Source: Campylobacter massiliensis
GTDB taxonomy: Bacteria; Campylobacterota; Campylobacteria; Campylobacterales; Campylobacteraceae
NCBI RefSeq assembly: GCF_014253065.1
Contig: NZ_JACLZK010000002.1
Span: 620,001-684,000, forward strand
Direction of reading: 5' to 3'
DNA length: 64,000 nucleotides
Shown here: one piece after another, positions 49,957-63,651 of the stretch
Layout: every line of letters begins with the position of its first letter
Numbering within the stretch: position 1 is the first letter of the stretch
Made by a program: the position numbers and the translations under genes
Notes under the pieces: generated by a model
Database searches by the model: none
The model's input: only the letters and a program-made list of their open reading frames with translations
Told to the model about the DNA's origin: nothing

Positions 49957-51513
49957 TTATCTTTCTTGTTTTTTTCTGGAGATTATCTCGAGCCAAAGAA
50001 CAGCTACTAGCGACATCGAAACGATGAGAAACGACGGCAGAGCCGCAGCATAAAGCCTCTCGTCGGCGGCATAGAAAAACGCCCTAATACTAAGCGTCTC
50101 AAAGCCCAAAGGCCGCAAAATGAGGCTAAGCGGCAGCTCCTTGATGATGTCGATAAAAACGACGATGAGCGAGAGAAAGAAAAAGTGGCGAAGTAGCGGA
50201 AAATGCACTTTGAAAAACAAATTTAACCGCGAGCCGTTTAGCAAAAGCGCGGCGTCGTCGATGTTTGCCGGGATCTTGGCGTATCCGCTCTCAACAGCAT
50301 ATATCGAGGTCGCCAAAAACCGCACGACGTAGCCAAAAATCAGCACCACAAAGCTGGACGAGAGCAGATGCGTGCCGAAATTTCGGTCAACGTAACCAAA
50401 AACTATCATCACGCAAAGCCCAATACTAGCGCCCGGTAGCGCGTATCCTAGCGAGACTGATTTTAGCAAAAAGGCGTTTAGCGCTTTATTTTTTATGAGT
50501 CTCGTAGCAAAAACGAGGAAAAAACTCACCGCCGTGATGAGTATCGCCGCGCCTGCAGCCATCAGTAGCGAATTTGCCGCCATCTGCACGAACTCAAATT
50601 TAAAACTATCTAGCTCGTGAATACTCCAATACAAAAGCCAGGTAAAAGGAAACGCAAACGCCAGGCAAAACACGCTCGCGCACCATAAAAACGCAGCCGC
50701 CGAGCCGAATTTACCAAGCTCGCGCTTTTGCGTAAATTTGGAGGTGTCGTGCGTGGAGAAGCTATATTTTTTAGAGTTTTTATTAACGTGCTCAAATATC
50801 ATCAAAACAAACACAAACATCATCAAAAGTCCCGCTAGCACGGACGCGGAGTACGAGTCGCCCATATCAAACCATAGCTTAAAAATGCCCGCGCTAAAAG
50901 TCTCTACGCCGTAATACGCAGCCGTGCCGTAGTCGCTAAGCGTCTCCATGAGCACGAGCATCGCTCCGCCCACGATCGCCGGGCGTGACAAAAATATCGC
51001 AACCCTAAAAAACACGGCCGTGCCTGAGAGCTTGTAAATTTTACAAACGTCGTAAATCGCTGCGGACTGCGTTTTAAACGAGGTTTTGGCAAACATATAG
51101 ATATATGGATAAAGCGACAACGACAGCACGAAAATCGCTCCGTAGATATTCATAAACTCTAGCCTAAAGCCGAAAATTTGATGAAAATATCCGCCGTAAT
51201 CCATAATCCCGACGTAGCAAAAGCTAAATATATAAGCAGGAATCGCAAACGGAAGGATGAGGGCATATTCAAAAAAATTTGAGAGTGCGAAGCGGTAGTT
51301 CGCCACCAGCCACGCAGAAACCACGGCGATAACGAGACTAAGCGCCAAAACGCCTGCCGCAACCGCAAAAGTACCTTGGATATACCTCATAAAAAGATAC
51401 TTAAAAAAGTGCTCGAGCAAGGAGTAGTCGCCCAAAGCGATCTCGAAAAATATGCTAAAAATAGGGATTAAAACGATAAGGGCGATAAAGATCGCCCCGA
51501 ATTTTACTTTCAT
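49957..51513 (-). CDS. fbpB: Iron(III) ABC transporter permease (FbpB type)
   Basis: A 518-residue permease with about twelve helices in two similar halves. Each half contains an EAA-type loop (DVCKIYKLSGTAVFFRV and DAALLLNGSRLNLFFKV), the docking site for the ATPase. The length is typical of fused ferric permeases. It overlaps fbpA by 1 nt and precedes fbpC by 4 nt. Confidence 0.93.
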   Translation of the reverse strand: MKVKFGAIFIALIVLIPIFSIFFEIALGDYSLLEHFFKYLFMRYIQGTFAVAAGVLALSLVIAVVSAWLVANYRFALSNFFEYALILPFAIPAYIFSFCYVGIMDYGGYFHQIFGFRLEFMNIYGAIFVLSLSLYPYIYMFAKTSFKTQSAAIYDVCKIYKLSGTAVFFRVAIFLSRPAIVGGAMLVLMETLSDYGTAAYYGVETFSAGIFKLWFDMGDSYSASVLAGLLMMFVFVLMIFEHVNKNSKKYSFSTHDTSKFTQKRELGKFGSAAAFLWCASVFCLAFAFPFTWLLYWSIHELDSFKFEFVQMAANSLLMAAGAAILITAVSFFLVFATRLIKNKALNAFLLKSVSLGYALPGASIGLCVMIVFGYVDRNFGTHLLSSSFVVLIFGYVVRFLATSIYAVESGYAKIPANIDDAALLLNGSRLNLFFKVHFPLLRHFFFLSLIVVFIDIIKELPLSLILRPLGFETLSIRAFFYAADERLYAAALPSFLIVSMSLVAVLWLEIISRKKQER

Positions 51514-52514
51514 TATTTCCAGCCGGCTACGTCGTAAATTTTAATAGCCTCGTTCGTGTTTTGCACGCTTTTATAAAGTGGAGTGGAGTCTTCTTTAAAT
51601 TTACCAAAGCCCTTTACAATGTCGCTAGGTTCGACCTCTGCGTTGATCGGATACTCGAAATTTATACCAGCGAGTATCTTTTGCGCCTCAGGGCTCACCA
51701 TAAACTCCATAAATTTAACTGCATTTTCTTTATTTTTAGCAGCTTTGGTTAGCGCGATGCCGCTGATATTTACGTGCGTACCGCGGTTGTCCTGATTTGG
51801 GAAAATTATGCCCAGATTCTTAGCAGCCTCCACGTCTTCGGCTTTCGGAGATGTTAGCATGAGGCCTATGTAGTAGGTATTCATCACCGCTACGTCGCCC
51901 TCGCCTGCGTAAATAGCCTTAGCCTGATCCCTATCGCCGCCTTTTGGATCGCGGGCTAGATTTTTTAGTGCGCCTTCCGCCCATTTAGCAGCCGCGTCTT
52001 TACCGTCGGCTTCGATGATAGCAGCCAGCAGAGATTTGCTATATGGAGCCGTCGCGCTTCTGATTAGCAGTTTGCCTTTTAGCTCCGGTTTTGTCAAATC
52101 CTCGTAGTCTTTGATGCCTTTAGGATCGAAGTCCCTTTTATCATAAACGATGACTCTAGCGCGTTTTGAGATAGCAAACCACTGGCCGTCGTTGTCTCTA
52201 TACTGCTCCGGGACTATTTTTTCCAGAGTTTCAGATTTGACCGGTTGCAGCACGCCTTTAGTCTTTGCGGTGTAGAAATTTCCCGCGTCTGCGGTGATGA
52301 AAATATCCGCCGCAGAGCTACCCCCTTCGACTTCGAGCTTTTTGATTAGCTCGCCGGCTTTTGCCTGAGTGGCGTTTACCTTAATGCCCGTCTTTTGCTC
52401 AAAAAGCTTATAAAGCTCGCTGTCGGCGTCGTAGTGGCGCGCAGAGTAGATATTTACCTCCGCGGCAAACAAAAAGCTTGAAAACAAGCTAAGCGCGAAA
52501 AAACTTTTTTTCAT
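51513..52514 (-). CDS. fbpA: Iron(III) periplasmic binding protein (FbpA type)
   Basis: A 333-residue binding protein with a signal peptide (FALSLFSSFLFA). Class II fold: EVNIYSARHYDADSELYKLF near the start and ADIFITADAGNF, and a Tyr pair in MNTYYIGLM, the usual ferric-iron ligands. It delivers Fe3+ to FbpBC. It is the first gene of the operon and has a promoter overlapped by a candidate Fur box. Confidence 0.94.
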   Translation of the reverse strand: MKKSFFALSLFSSFLFAAEVNIYSARHYDADSELYKLFEQKTGIKVNATQAKAGELIKKLEVEGGSSAADIFITADAGNFYTAKTKGVLQPVKSETLEKIVPEQYRDNDGQWFAISKRARVIVYDKRDFDPKGIKDYEDLTKPELKGKLLIRSATAPYSKSLLAAIIEADGKDAAAKWAEGALKNLARDPKGGDRDQAKAIYAGEGDVAVMNTYYIGLMLTSPKAEDVEAAKNLGIIFPNQDNRGTHVNISGIALTKAAKNKENAVKFMEFMVSPEAQKILAGINFEYPINAEVEPSDIVKGFGKFKEDSTPLYKSVQNTNEAIKIYDVAGWK

Positions 52515-52544
52515 TTTTGTCCTTTGTATTGATGTGATTTTGCG

Positions 52545-52582
52545 ATTATAGCGTCTGACCGATGAAAGTAATATTAATTATT
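52545..52582 (-). promoter_or_regulatory. fbpA promoter with candidate Fur box
   Basis: TATAAT on the minus strand at 52545-52550, 31 nt from the ATG. At 52564-52582 the 19-mer GAAAGTAATATTAATTATT matches 13 of 19 positions of the classical Fur box and overlaps the -35 zone, where Fur binding would repress. Confidence 0.5.
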
Positions 52583-52675
52583 AAAAAAGAAAAATTTATG
52601 CCGGAGTGATTTTAGAATGACAAAATATTTAAAAATGAGTGCTAATATTCACGCCGTCAAATTTAAGGAGATAAA

Positions 52676-53053
52676 ATGAGAAAAATTTTACTTTTAGGAG
52701 CGGCTGCGGCGATGGCTTTTGCGGAAATTTCTACGGTTCAAGTTAGTCCCGAGGCGATCAAAAACTACGAGCAGATCGTAGATATCAGGACGCCTGCTGA
52801 ATGGATGGAAACGGGCGTGATAAAGGGCGCAAAGACTATCACTTTTAACGCAACCGATAAAGAGGGATTTTTGAACGAGCTTAAAGCCAATGTCGATCTA
52901 AAAAAACCGGTCGCGCTCATATGCAGAAGCGGACGCAGAAGCGCTGCGGCGGCGATGATGATAGACTCGCCGGAGCTAAATATAATAAATCTTGACGGCG
53001 GCATGGGTAGCCTCATAAATCAAGGCTACGAAACCGTACCGTATCAAAAATAA
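52676..53053 (+). CDS. Exported rhodanese-like protein
   Basis: A 125-residue protein with a short signal peptide (LLLGAAAAMAFA). One rhodanese domain: VDIRTPAEWMETGVIKGAKT and the active-site loop LICRSGRRSAAAA with the catalytic Cys. It may transfer sulfane sulfur or act in periplasmic thiol chemistry. Divergent from fbpA; GGAG lies before the start. Single gene. Confidence 0.9.
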   Translation: MRKILLLGAAAAMAFAEISTVQVSPEAIKNYEQIVDIRTPAEWMETGVIKGAKTITFNATDKEGFLNELKANVDLKKPVALICRSGRRSAAAAMMIDSPELNIINLDGGMGSLINQGYETVPYQK

Positions 53054-53280
53054 TCCGCGGTTTTACTTTACAAATTTCATCCGTCAGGCTTAAATTTGCG
53101 CTAAATTTTAAGTTTGGCGGAGCCGATCTGTGCTCCACTCGCGCGTAAGACGGCGGTAAATTTAAACTCGCCGCCATGCTTAACGCAAAAATCGTCACCG
53201 TTTCTTATAAAATTTAATACAACAAAAGCGTACCGCTTTAAATTTTAGCGAGCGTAAATTTCACCGAATTTGACCAAAAT

Positions 53281-54378
53281 TTACGACAAAAATAGTCTCG
53301 GCTTTAGCTTTAGCAAGCAAACATACGCCGCCAGCGCGCTTTGCTCTCTTATGTAGTTGCGATCTCCGTTTAAATTTAGCCTCTCGATGATGCACTCGCC
53401 GTCTTTTGCATAAGCTCCTACAAATACCGTCCCCACGGGCTTTGCCTCGCTACCGCCGTCAGGTCCCGCGATCCCGCTGATAGCTAGCGAAAAGTCCGAT
53501 TCGCTCGCCTTTAGCGCGCCTTTTAGCATCGCCATCACGCACTGCTCGCTCACTGCGCCGTAGGTTTGTAAAATTTCATCGCTAACGCCCAGCCAGTCGC
53601 GTTTCATCTCGTTTGCGTAGGTCACTAGCGAGCCGTTAAACGCCGCCGAAACCCCCGCAAAAGCGCCAAATTTAGCCGCGGCAAGCCCGGCCGTGCAAGA
53701 CTCGGCAAATGTAAGCTTTAGCCCGCTTGCTATAAGCGTGCTCGCAACGTGACGGAAAACATCCTCGCCTTCAAAAAATTTGCCCGAAAATAGATTTTTC
53801 GCACCGTTTATAAAGCCGCCGGTTTGGCCAAATTTGTTCGCCTCTACTCTGATTAGAGCCAAATTTGATAAAATTTGAGACGAATAAATCTGCACTTCAT
53901 ACGTTTTTGCCAGCGGTTCGAGCAGGATTTTCGCGCTCTCCTCGTCGATATCGACCAGATGAAAGTAGCCGAAATCTCGCTGCGTTTTGATATCTATGGC
54001 AGGCAGTTTTTGGTTCGCGTCGGCCTTTAGTAAATTTACGTAAGTTTGATTTAGTTTGATTAAAAAGCCCTCGTCGCTAAATTTTTCAGCCCTACTCGGA
54101 GCTAGCATTTGCGGGGATTTTAGCTCCAAAATATCGCCGCTTAACGTAGCTAAAATTTTAGCCGCGACGGAGCAGTTTTGACTCGACGCGTAGATACAAA
54201 GGCTGTCCGAACGCGCGCAAAGATGCTCGATGATAAACGGCAACTCCTTGTCGCTTTTGCTAACGAACCTAAACTCGCCCAGCTCGCCGAAATGCCGCTT
54301 GTAAGCGCAAAAAATATAATCCAAAAAAGGCGCGTTTACGCCGATATCTTCGCCGATGATCAGTAGTGCGTTTTTCAC
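53281..54378 (-). CDS. CinA-like protein with nicotinamide-nucleotide amidase domain
   Basis: A 365-residue protein. The C-terminal domain (about 210-360) is a full CinA/PncC amidohydrolase: TFAESCTAGLAAAK, GSLVTYANEMKRDWLGV and AISGIAGPDGGSEAKPVGTVF. The N-terminal ~170 residues occupy the place of the MoaB/CinA domain but look divergent. It would deamidate NMN to NaMN in NAD recycling. It lies upstream of and divergent from ileS. The 227-nt gap to the rhodanese gene contains only AT-rich DNA. Confidence 0.85.
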   Translation of the reverse strand: MKNALLIIGEDIGVNAPFLDYIFCAYKRHFGELGEFRFVSKSDKELPFIIEHLCARSDSLCIYASSQNCSVAAKILATLSGDILELKSPQMLAPSRAEKFSDEGFLIKLNQTYVNLLKADANQKLPAIDIKTQRDFGYFHLVDIDEESAKILLEPLAKTYEVQIYSSQILSNLALIRVEANKFGQTGGFINGAKNLFSGKFFEGEDVFRHVASTLIASGLKLTFAESCTAGLAAAKFGAFAGVSAAFNGSLVTYANEMKRDWLGVSDEILQTYGAVSEQCVMAMLKGALKASESDFSLAISGIAGPDGGSEAKPVGTVFVGAYAKDGECIIERLNLNGDRNYIREQSALAAYVCLLKLKPRLFLS

Positions 54379-54499
54379 TGTTTTCTCCTTTAAAAGCCGA
54401 AAACATCTTACATAAATTTAGCTTAAAATAGCGTTTTTTCAGTAGCGTTTAATCGCCGTTTGGATAAAATCTACCAATTTTTTACTTCAAGGCGAACCT

Positions 54500-57256
54500 A
54501 TGGATTACAAAGATACATTATTGCTTCCAAACACCGAATTTCCCATGCGCGGCAACCTGCCGGAAAACGAACCCAAACGCTTAAAATCGTGGTTTGACGA
54601 TAGAAAAATCTACGAAAAAATGAAAGCCAAAAGGCAAAAAGCCGCTAAAAGCTTCACTCTGCACGACGGCCCTCCCTACGCCAACGGCAACATCCACATC
54701 GGACACGCGCTAAACAAAACCCTAAAAGACATCATCTTAAAAACGCACTATTTCTTCGGCGAAAACGTGAGGTTTACGCCTGGCTGGGACTGCCACGGAC
54801 TACCGATCGAGCAGCAAGTCGAGGTAAAACTGGGCGATAAGAAAAAAAGCCTTAGCAAAACGCAAATCCGCGAGCTTTGCCGCGAGCACGCCAGAGAGTT
54901 TATCGAGGTGCAAAAGGAGAGCTTTAAACAGCTAGGTGTCGCTAGCGACTGGGACGACCCGTATCTGACGATGAAATTTAAATTTGAAGCCGAAATTTAC
55001 AAAACGCTTTGCAAAGTCGCCAAACGCGGACTTTTGATCGAACGAAGCAAGCCGGTGTACTGGAGCTGGGCGGCTAGAAGCGCTCTAGCCGAAGCCGAGG
55101 TCGAGTACGAAGACAAAGAAGACTACAGCATCTACGTAGCCTTTAAGCTAGGCGAGGAAGCCGCCGCAAAAATCGGCGCAAAAGACGCTCGAGCAGTCAT
55201 TTGGACGACCACGCCTTGGACGCTGCCGGCAAACCAAGCCATCTCGCTAAACCCGAGCGAAATTTACGTTTTAACGGCTGAAAATTTGATATTTGCCAAA
55301 GAGATGCTTGGCGAACTAGAAAAAGAAGGGCTAACTAAGGGCGAAATTTTAAAAGAATTCGCCGCCGCCGAGCTTGAAAACCTGCACGCGGTAAATCCGC
55401 TAAACGGCAGAAAATCGCTATTTATACTAGGCGATCACGTCACGATGGACGGCGGTACGGGTCTGGTACACACCGCTCCCGGTCACGGCGAGGACGACTA
55501 CCACGTGAGCCTAAAATACGGCATCGAAGTCATCATGCCCGTCGATGAAGGCGGTCTGTACGACGAGACGCTAAAGGCCAAAAAGTTATTTCCAGACGGC
55601 GTAGCAGACGAACTAATCGGCATGCATATCTTTAAAGCAAACGAGAAAATTTTAGAGCTTCTAGGCTCAAATTTGCTAAAAGTTAGCAAATTCGTCCACT
55701 CGTATCCGTTTTGCTGGAGGACGCATAAGCCCGTTATCTACCGCGCTACAAAGCAGTGGTTTATCGCTATGGACGAGCCGAAAATCGAGGGCAAAACACT
55801 ACGAGAAGTCGCGCTAAAAGAGCTTGAAAACGTCAAATTTTATCCGGCAAGCGGTGTAAAAAGGATAGGCTCGATGATAGAAAATCGTCCCGACTGGTGC
55901 ATCTCACGCCAAAGAGACTGGGGCGTGCCGATAGCGTTTTTTAGGCATAAGGATACCAAAGAGCCGATATTTGACGATGAAATTTTAGATAACGTCGCGG
56001 CGATATTTGAGCAAAAAGGCGCTGACGCGTGGTGGGACAGCGAGATAAAAGATCTCTTGCCCGCAAACTGCAAATTTGAGCCGCAAAATTTAGAAAAAGT
56101 GATGGACATCCTAGACGTCTGGTTTGACAGCGGCTCGACGTGGGCTGCTGTGCTAAAAAGCGGCGACTACGATGCGGGTAGCTATCCGTCCGATATGTAT
56201 CTAGAGGGCAGCGATCAGCACAGAGGCTGGTTCCAAAGCTCGCTACTACTAAGCTGCGCTGCGCAAGGACGAGCGCCGTATAGAAGCGTGCTCACGCACG
56301 GCTTTACCGTCGATGAAAACGGTCAAAAGATGAGTAAAAGCAAGGGCAACGTCGTAGCTCCCGCAGACGTCGCTAAAACCTACGGCGTGGAAATTTTGCG
56401 CCTTTGGGTTGCGCTTAGCGACTACTCCAGCGACCTAAAAATCAGCGAAAACATCCTAAAACAAGTAAGCGAGCAGTACCGAAAAATACGCAATACGATA
56501 AGATTTCTACTAGCCAACGTAAACGATCTAGAGGATATCGAAACCTCAAATTTCAACATCCTAGACCGCTGGATACTAAGCCGCGCGAAAAAAACATTCG
56601 ACGAGACCGAAGCTGCGTTTAGAAACTACGATTTTTCAAAGGGCTTTAGCCTGCTGATGAATTTCTTAAGCGCTGATTTAAGCGGCATATACCTTGATAT
56701 CTGCAAAGACCGCCTATACTGCGACGCCAAAGACAGCGATACGCGCCGCTCGGCTCAAAGCGCCATGGCGCTAATCACAAGAGCGCTCCTACCGCTCATC
56801 GCTCCGACGCTAACGTACACCGTGGATGAGGCGATGGACTATGCGCCTAAGATCATAAAAAACGGCGCGGCGGATGCATTTGATCTAGAGTACGCGCCGC
56901 TAGATTTTGAGTTTAACGTAGACGACGAGCTGCTAGTCGCTAGCCGCGAGAAGTTTTTCGAGCTAATCGACGTACTCAAAAAAGACAAAAAGATAAAATC
57001 AACCCTCGAGCTAGTGCTGCAAACCAGCTCAAATTTGATCCTGAGCGAGGATATAAACGAGATCAGCGACTGGTATATGGTTAGCGACGTCCAGAGCCTA
57101 GACGGCAGCGACAGTCTAGCTGAATTTGACGTCGGAAACGATAAATTTAAACTCGTTTTATCGACGCGCCACAAGTGCCCGAGATGTTGGAAATTTACCG
57201 CTAAGCACGACGGAGAAACCTGCCCGAGATGCGAAAAGGTATTAAAAAATGTCTGA
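54500..57256 (+). CDS. ileS: Isoleucyl-tRNA synthetase
   Basis: A 918-residue class I synthetase of usual length. Motifs: [15 protein letters not shown] (HIGH at 66-69), the editing-domain [11 protein letters not shown], and KMSKSKGN near 612. The C-terminus has a zinc finger with CPRCWKF and CPRCEKVL. It charges tRNA(Ile). It starts the operon ileS - small protein - gatA - guaB - metX - xseB - nitrilase. Confidence 0.97.
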   Translation: MDYKDTLLLPNTEFPMRGNLPENEPKRLKSWFDDRKIYEKMKAKRQKAAKSFTLHDGPPYANGNIHIGHALNKTLKDIILKTHYFFGENVRFTPGWDCHGLPIEQQVEVKLGDKKKSLSKTQIRELCREHAREFIEVQKESFKQLGVASDWDDPYLTMKFKFEAEIYKTLCKVAKRGLLIERSKPVYWSWAARSALAEAEVEYEDKEDYSIYVAFKLGEEAAAKIGAKDARAVIWTTTPWTLPANQAISLNPSEIYVLTAENLIFAKEMLGELEKEGLTKGEILKEFAAAELENLHAVNPLNGRKSLFILGDHVTMDGGTGLVHTAPGHGEDDYHVSLKYGIEVIMPVDEGGLYDETLKAKKLFPDGVADELIGMHIFKANEKILELLGSNLLKVSKFVHSYPFCWRTHKPVIYRATKQWFIAMDEPKIEGKTLREVALKELENVKFYPASGVKRIGSMIENRPDWCISRQRDWGVPIAFFRHKDTKEPIFDDEILDNVAAIFEQKGADAWWDSEIKDLLPANCKFEPQNLEKVMDILDVWFDSGSTWAAVLKSGDYDAGSYPSDMYLEGSDQHRGWFQSSLLLSCAAQGRAPYRSVLTHGFTVDENGQKMSKSKGNVVAPADVAKTYGVEILRLWVALSDYSSDLKISENILKQVSEQYRKIRNTIRFLLANVNDLEDIETSNFNILDRWILSRAKKTFDETEAAFRNYDFSKGFSLLMNFLSADLSGIYLDICKDRLYCDAKDSDTRRSAQSAMALITRALLPLIAPTLTYTVDEAMDYAPKIIKNGAADAFDLEYAPLDFEFNVDDELLVASREKFFELIDVLKKDKKIKSTLELVLQTSSNLILSEDINEISDWYMVSDVQSLDGSDSLAEFDVGNDKFKLVLSTRHKCPRCWKFTAKHDGETCPRCEKVLKNV

Positions 57257-57352
57257 GCCTATCTCCGCTTGGTTCGTCGCGGCAACCATCGCGGCCATCC
57301 TCGCGGTCACAGCCGCAGGTATCGTAGCGGTAAATAAATTTAAGGATAAAAA

Positions 57353-57356
<4 letters not shown>
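57249..57356 (+). CDS. 35-residue single-helix membrane protein between ileS and gatA
   Basis: Read directly: ATG at 57249, TGA at 57354-57356. The peptide begins [18 protein letters not shown], one Ala-rich membrane helix, and ends basic (NKFKDKK). It overlaps the ileS end by 8 nt and gatA start by 4 nt (ATGA). From memory, C. jejuni has a small membrane gene, Cj1060c, between ileS and gatA; this appears to be its counterpart. Confidence 0.7.
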
Positions 57357-60163
<2,807 letters not shown>

Positions 60164-60164
<1 letters not shown>

Positions 60165-61264
60165 TGCTAAATTTAAAAACCGGCAAAGTAAAATTTAATG
60201 AGCCGCTCTATCTGGAGAGCGGCCGAATTTTACCCGAATTTGAGCTCGCTTACGAAACTTACGGCGAGCTAAACAAAGATAAAAGCAACGTCATAGTCGT
60301 CTGCCACGCGCTAACCGGTAGCCACCACGCCGCAGGCAGATACGAAAACGAGCAAAAATTCGGCTGGTGGGACGCACTAGTGGGCGATGGCAAGGGCATA
60401 GATACGAGCAAATTTTTCGTCATCTGCGTAAATATCCTCGGCTCAAATTTCGGCTCGACAAATCCGCTCAGTATCGAAAAAAGCACGGGCAAGCAGTATC
60501 GTTTGCGCTTTCCGGTGCTAACCATCAGCGACGTCGTAAAGGCGCAGATGAGGCTTTTTGAGCACCTGGGCATCGAGCGAGCGCATGCGGTCGTGGGCGG
60601 CAGCCTAGGCGGTATGCAAGCACTTTGCTTTGCGATCGAGTTTCCAAATTTCGCCAAAAACGTCATCATCCTAGCCAGCACTTATCAGAGCAAGGCTTGG
60701 GCGATCGCGTTTAACAAAATCGCGATCGAGGGCATCCTGCGCGATCCGGGCTTCAAAGACGGCCAATACGACGAAAACGACATCGCCGCACAGGGGCTAA
60801 CAGGCATGGCGCTAGGACGCATGGCTGGGCACATCAGCTTTCTCTCGCCTAGCTCCATGGACTCAAAATTTGGCCGCAACTACGTCGAAACGGACGGCCT
60901 TTACGAGCTTACGGGCCGGTTTCAGGTCGATCGCTATATGGAGTACAACGGCCACGGCTTTCCTAAGCGCTTTGACCCGCTGAGCTACCTTTACATCGTA
61001 AAGATGATGAATATCTTTGACTGCACGCGCCACTACGACGACCTGGCGCACGCTCTTTTGCCTATTTGCGCCAAGGTTACGCTGGTCGCATTTAACGGCG
61101 ATATGCTATTTCCGCCAAGCTGTATGCGCGAGATGCACGAGACGCTGCAGGGTATCGGCAAGGCGTGCGATTATCACGAGATAGACAGCGACTACGGTCA
61201 CGACGCGTTTTTGGTCGAAGTAGATAAATTTGAAAAAATCATAAAAAAGGTTTTAGATGAGTGA
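60164..61264 (+). CDS. metX: Homoserine O-acetyltransferase
   Basis: A 366-residue alpha/beta-hydrolase enzyme with GTG start. The nucleophile elbow GGSLGGMQALCF, the catalytic Asp in FNGDMLFPPS and His in DYGHDAFLVE are all present. It acetylates homoserine for methionine synthesis. Its insertion between guaB and xseB is not what I recall from C. jejuni, which lacks MetX. Confidence 0.94.
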
Positions 61265-61451
61265 AAATTTAAGCGAGGATTTTGAGAGCAAACTCGCCAA
61301 AGCAAATGAAATTTTAAAACAGCTCGGCGATGAAAATTTAAGCCTAGAGCAAAGCGTTAAGCTGCACAAAGAGGGCAAAAAGCTACTCGAGGAAGCAGAC
61401 AAGATCCTGCAAAACGCAAAGCTAGTGGTAAAGGATGCAGACGATGAATAA
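61257..61451 (+). CDS. xseB: Exodeoxyribonuclease VII small subunit
   Basis: A 64-residue all-helical protein of typical size, with FESKLAKANEILKQLGDENL and LEQSVKLHKEGKKLLEEADK. It binds the large subunit XseA (not in this window) to form ExoVII. It overlaps metX by 8 nt and the nitrilase by a few nt. Confidence 0.92.
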   Translation: MSENLSEDFESKLAKANEILKQLGDENLSLEQSVKLHKEGKKLLEEADKILQNAKLVVKDADDE

Positions 61452-62256
61452 CGCTACCGCGGCCGTTTGCGCCCTGCAGCTGCCGACCCAGCCCATGAGC
61501 GAGTCGCGGCTGGATTATTATTTTAGGATTTGCGCGGGCGAAGGCGCTAGACTCGTGGTGCTCGGAGAGTACGTGCTAAACAGCTTTTTTAAAGAGCTCG
61601 AGCTCATGCCAAAAAGCCTCATCAAGGAACAAAGCGAGCGTAAAAAACACGCGCTTGCCGCGATGGCGCAAAAATACAATCTAGAAATCCTAGCTCCGCT
61701 CGTACTACCCAAAGGCAAAGGTTTCATCAAGGTCGCGGCGAGATTTAGTCCCGCGTCGTCGCGCTTTTACGAGCAGCAGATCTTGATGCCTTACCCGCAC
61801 TGGAACGAGGCGAAATTTTTTGCCAACAAAGAGGATGGCGAGCTAAATTTACCCGTCTTTAGCTACGAAAAATTTAAAATCGGCGTGATGTTTGGCTTTG
61901 AGGCGCATTTTGACGCGGCATGGGCGTATATGGCGCGCAAGAAAGTCGATGCAGTCGTAGTTCCCACTGCGTGCACGTTTTTTAGCGAGTCGCGCTGGGA
62001 GGAGTTGCTAAAGACCCGCGCCTTTACGAACAACGTCTACGTCCTGCGCGTAAACCGCGTCGGCAATCACAAGGCCGCTAGCGGCGAGCAGTGGAGCTTT
62101 TACGGCGATTCGATGCTGATTAGCCCATTTGGCGAGGTGGTTTCGCGCCTAGGTAAAAACGAAGAGATGATGGTAGCAAAACTCGAAAAAACAGAACTCG
62201 CGCAAGCTAGACACCTATGGGGATTTTCTCAAATTTTACATAAAAGACTAGGCTAA
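61444..62256 (+). CDS. Carbon-nitrogen hydrolase (nitrilase-superfamily) protein
   Basis: A 270-residue protein (273 if ATG 61435 is used). ATG 61444 is preferred because AAAGGA lies 8 nt before it. The nitrilase triad can be placed: Glu in VVLGEYVLNSF, Lys in LVLPKGKGFI, Cys in VVPTACTFFSESRW. It hydrolyses an amide or similar C-N bond; C. jejuni has a comparable gene in the same neighbourhood (Cj1056c, from memory). Last gene of the ileS operon; a terminator follows. Confidence 0.88.
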   Translation: MNNATAAVCALQLPTQPMSESRLDYYFRICAGEGARLVVLGEYVLNSFFKELELMPKSLIKEQSERKKHALAAMAQKYNLEILAPLVLPKGKGFIKVAARFSPASSRFYEQQILMPYPHWNEAKFFANKEDGELNLPVFSYEKFKIGVMFGFEAHFDAAWAYMARKKVDAVVVPTACTFFSESRWEELLKTRAFTNNVYVLRVNRVGNHKAASGEQWSFYGDSMLISPFGEVVSRLGKNEEMMVAKLEKTELAQARHLWGFSQILHKRLG

Positions 62257-62267
62257 ATTTAGCTTTC

Positions 62268-62302
62268 AGGCGGCAACCAAGATAAAATTTGCCGCCTTTT
62301 TT
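62268..62302 (+). terminator. Terminator of the ileS-nitrilase operon
   Basis: AGGCGGCAA (62268-62276) pairs with TTGCCGCCT (62289-62297), followed by a run of T residues. An intrinsic terminator 12 nt after the stop. Confidence 0.9.
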
Positions 62303-62651
62303 GCAAATTTGCCGAACCGTTAAATTTATTTTGATCTACTGCGCTTTTATCCTGTTTTTATTGCCAAATTTAGAACGCTAAGTTTATTTTGCAAAACCCT
62401 ACCATTTTTAGCGCTAGCCGTAAAAACCAGGTTCTTTACGATCAAATTTTATCAAATTCATTTTACCGCCGCCTAAATAAATTTGACGCCGGCTTTAGCT
62501 CGAATTTAACCCGTCTATCAAAATAGATCACAGCGACTCCTGTTGGTAAATACCGAATTTAACGCAACATCTTCCTCTCTCACGTTGTTTCCAAATTTCT
62601 TGCTTTACGCATTAAATTGAAAGCTAAAAATCAAAAACGCGCAAATCTTAC
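62303..62651. other. Intergenic region without gene
   Basis: About 350 nt between the operon terminator and the LysR-type gene's 3' end. AT-rich, with AAATTT words; no gene, tRNA or strong hairpin seen. Confidence 0.4.
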
Positions 62652-63542
62652 TTAGCTTTCCTTTGCGATTTTGATAAATTCCTGCGCTAGTTTTGACAGC
62701 TTTTTATCCTCTTTATAGGCCAAAATCAGCGTCTTGGCTAGCGTCGGCTCGCCGATGTCAAAAAGCCGCACCTTATCGGCCTTATCCTCTTTGATAAACT
62801 GCGGTATCGTAAAGCACGCGCCGTATCCGGACGCCACGATGGAGTTTGCGATGTCAAAGGTCTCCGTTTCGCAGAAAATTTTAGGCGCAAAGCCCGCCTT
62901 TTTAAACGCTAAATCGATCTCCGCGCGGCTTCTTTGACTCTCTTTAGGCAAGATAAATTTTTCGTCTTTTAGCTCTTTTAGCGAGATTTTAGTATCCTGA
63001 TTTTTATATTTGAGTGAGAGAGGATGCAGCGCAGGTAGCGCTACAAACATATCCTGCGTCTTAATAACCTCGCATTTTAGGCCGTTAGCGTCGATAGGCA
63101 TTATCAACATACCGATATCAAGCTCGTCGTCTATAATCATTTTTCTTATTTTTAGAGTGGAGAAAATTTGCATGACTTTTATGTTCGCGCCGCTAAATCT
63201 TTTGCAAAATTTAGGCAAAGCCTCGGGGATCATGTTGTATCCGTTTTGAGAAAATCCGATGCGGATCTTGCCTCTTTTTGCGCCGCCAAGCTCGTTTAGT
63301 TCGGTATTTAAGTCCTCTAGTACGTCAAAAACGAGCTTTGCTTTAGATAGATAAATTTCGCCCGCGTTTGTGAGAGAAACGGGATTTGTTTCGCGGTTAA
63401 AAAGCGGCATGCCGATCTCTTTTTCTAAATTTAAAATGCTTTGCGATAGCGATGGCTGCGGGACTTTGAGCGCATTTGCCGCTTTTGTGAAGCTTTTTTC
63501 GCTAGCTACCTTTAAAACCAGCTCCATTTGCCTTAAATTCAT
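62652..63542 (-). CDS. LysR-family transcriptional regulator
   Basis: A 296-residue regulator. The N-terminal helix-turn-helix is MNLRQMELVLKVASEKSFT with KVPQPSLSQSILNLEKEIG; the effector domain begins near residue 90 (KIRIGFSQNGYNMIPEAL). Effector unknown. Divergent from the flavoprotein gene, with 231 nt of AT-rich DNA between, the usual layout for a regulator controlling its neighbour. Confidence 0.93.
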   Translation of the reverse strand: MNLRQMELVLKVASEKSFTKAANALKVPQPSLSQSILNLEKEIGMPLFNRETNPVSLTNAGEIYLSKAKLVFDVLEDLNTELNELGGAKRGKIRIGFSQNGYNMIPEALPKFCKRFSGANIKVMQIFSTLKIRKMIIDDELDIGMLIMPIDANGLKCEVIKTQDMFVALPALHPLSLKYKNQDTKISLKELKDEKFILPKESQRSRAEIDLAFKKAGFAPKIFCETETFDIANSIVASGYGACFTIPQFIKEDKADKVRLFDIGEPTLAKTLILAYKEDKKLSKLAQEFIKIAKES

Positions 63543-63651
63543 ACTTTATGCCTTTTGTCATAATATTAAAATTATCATATTATATATAAAATAATATTTG
63601 ACTTATATTAAAATTTGCGTTAATATCCTGAAATTAATTTAAAAAGTTACA

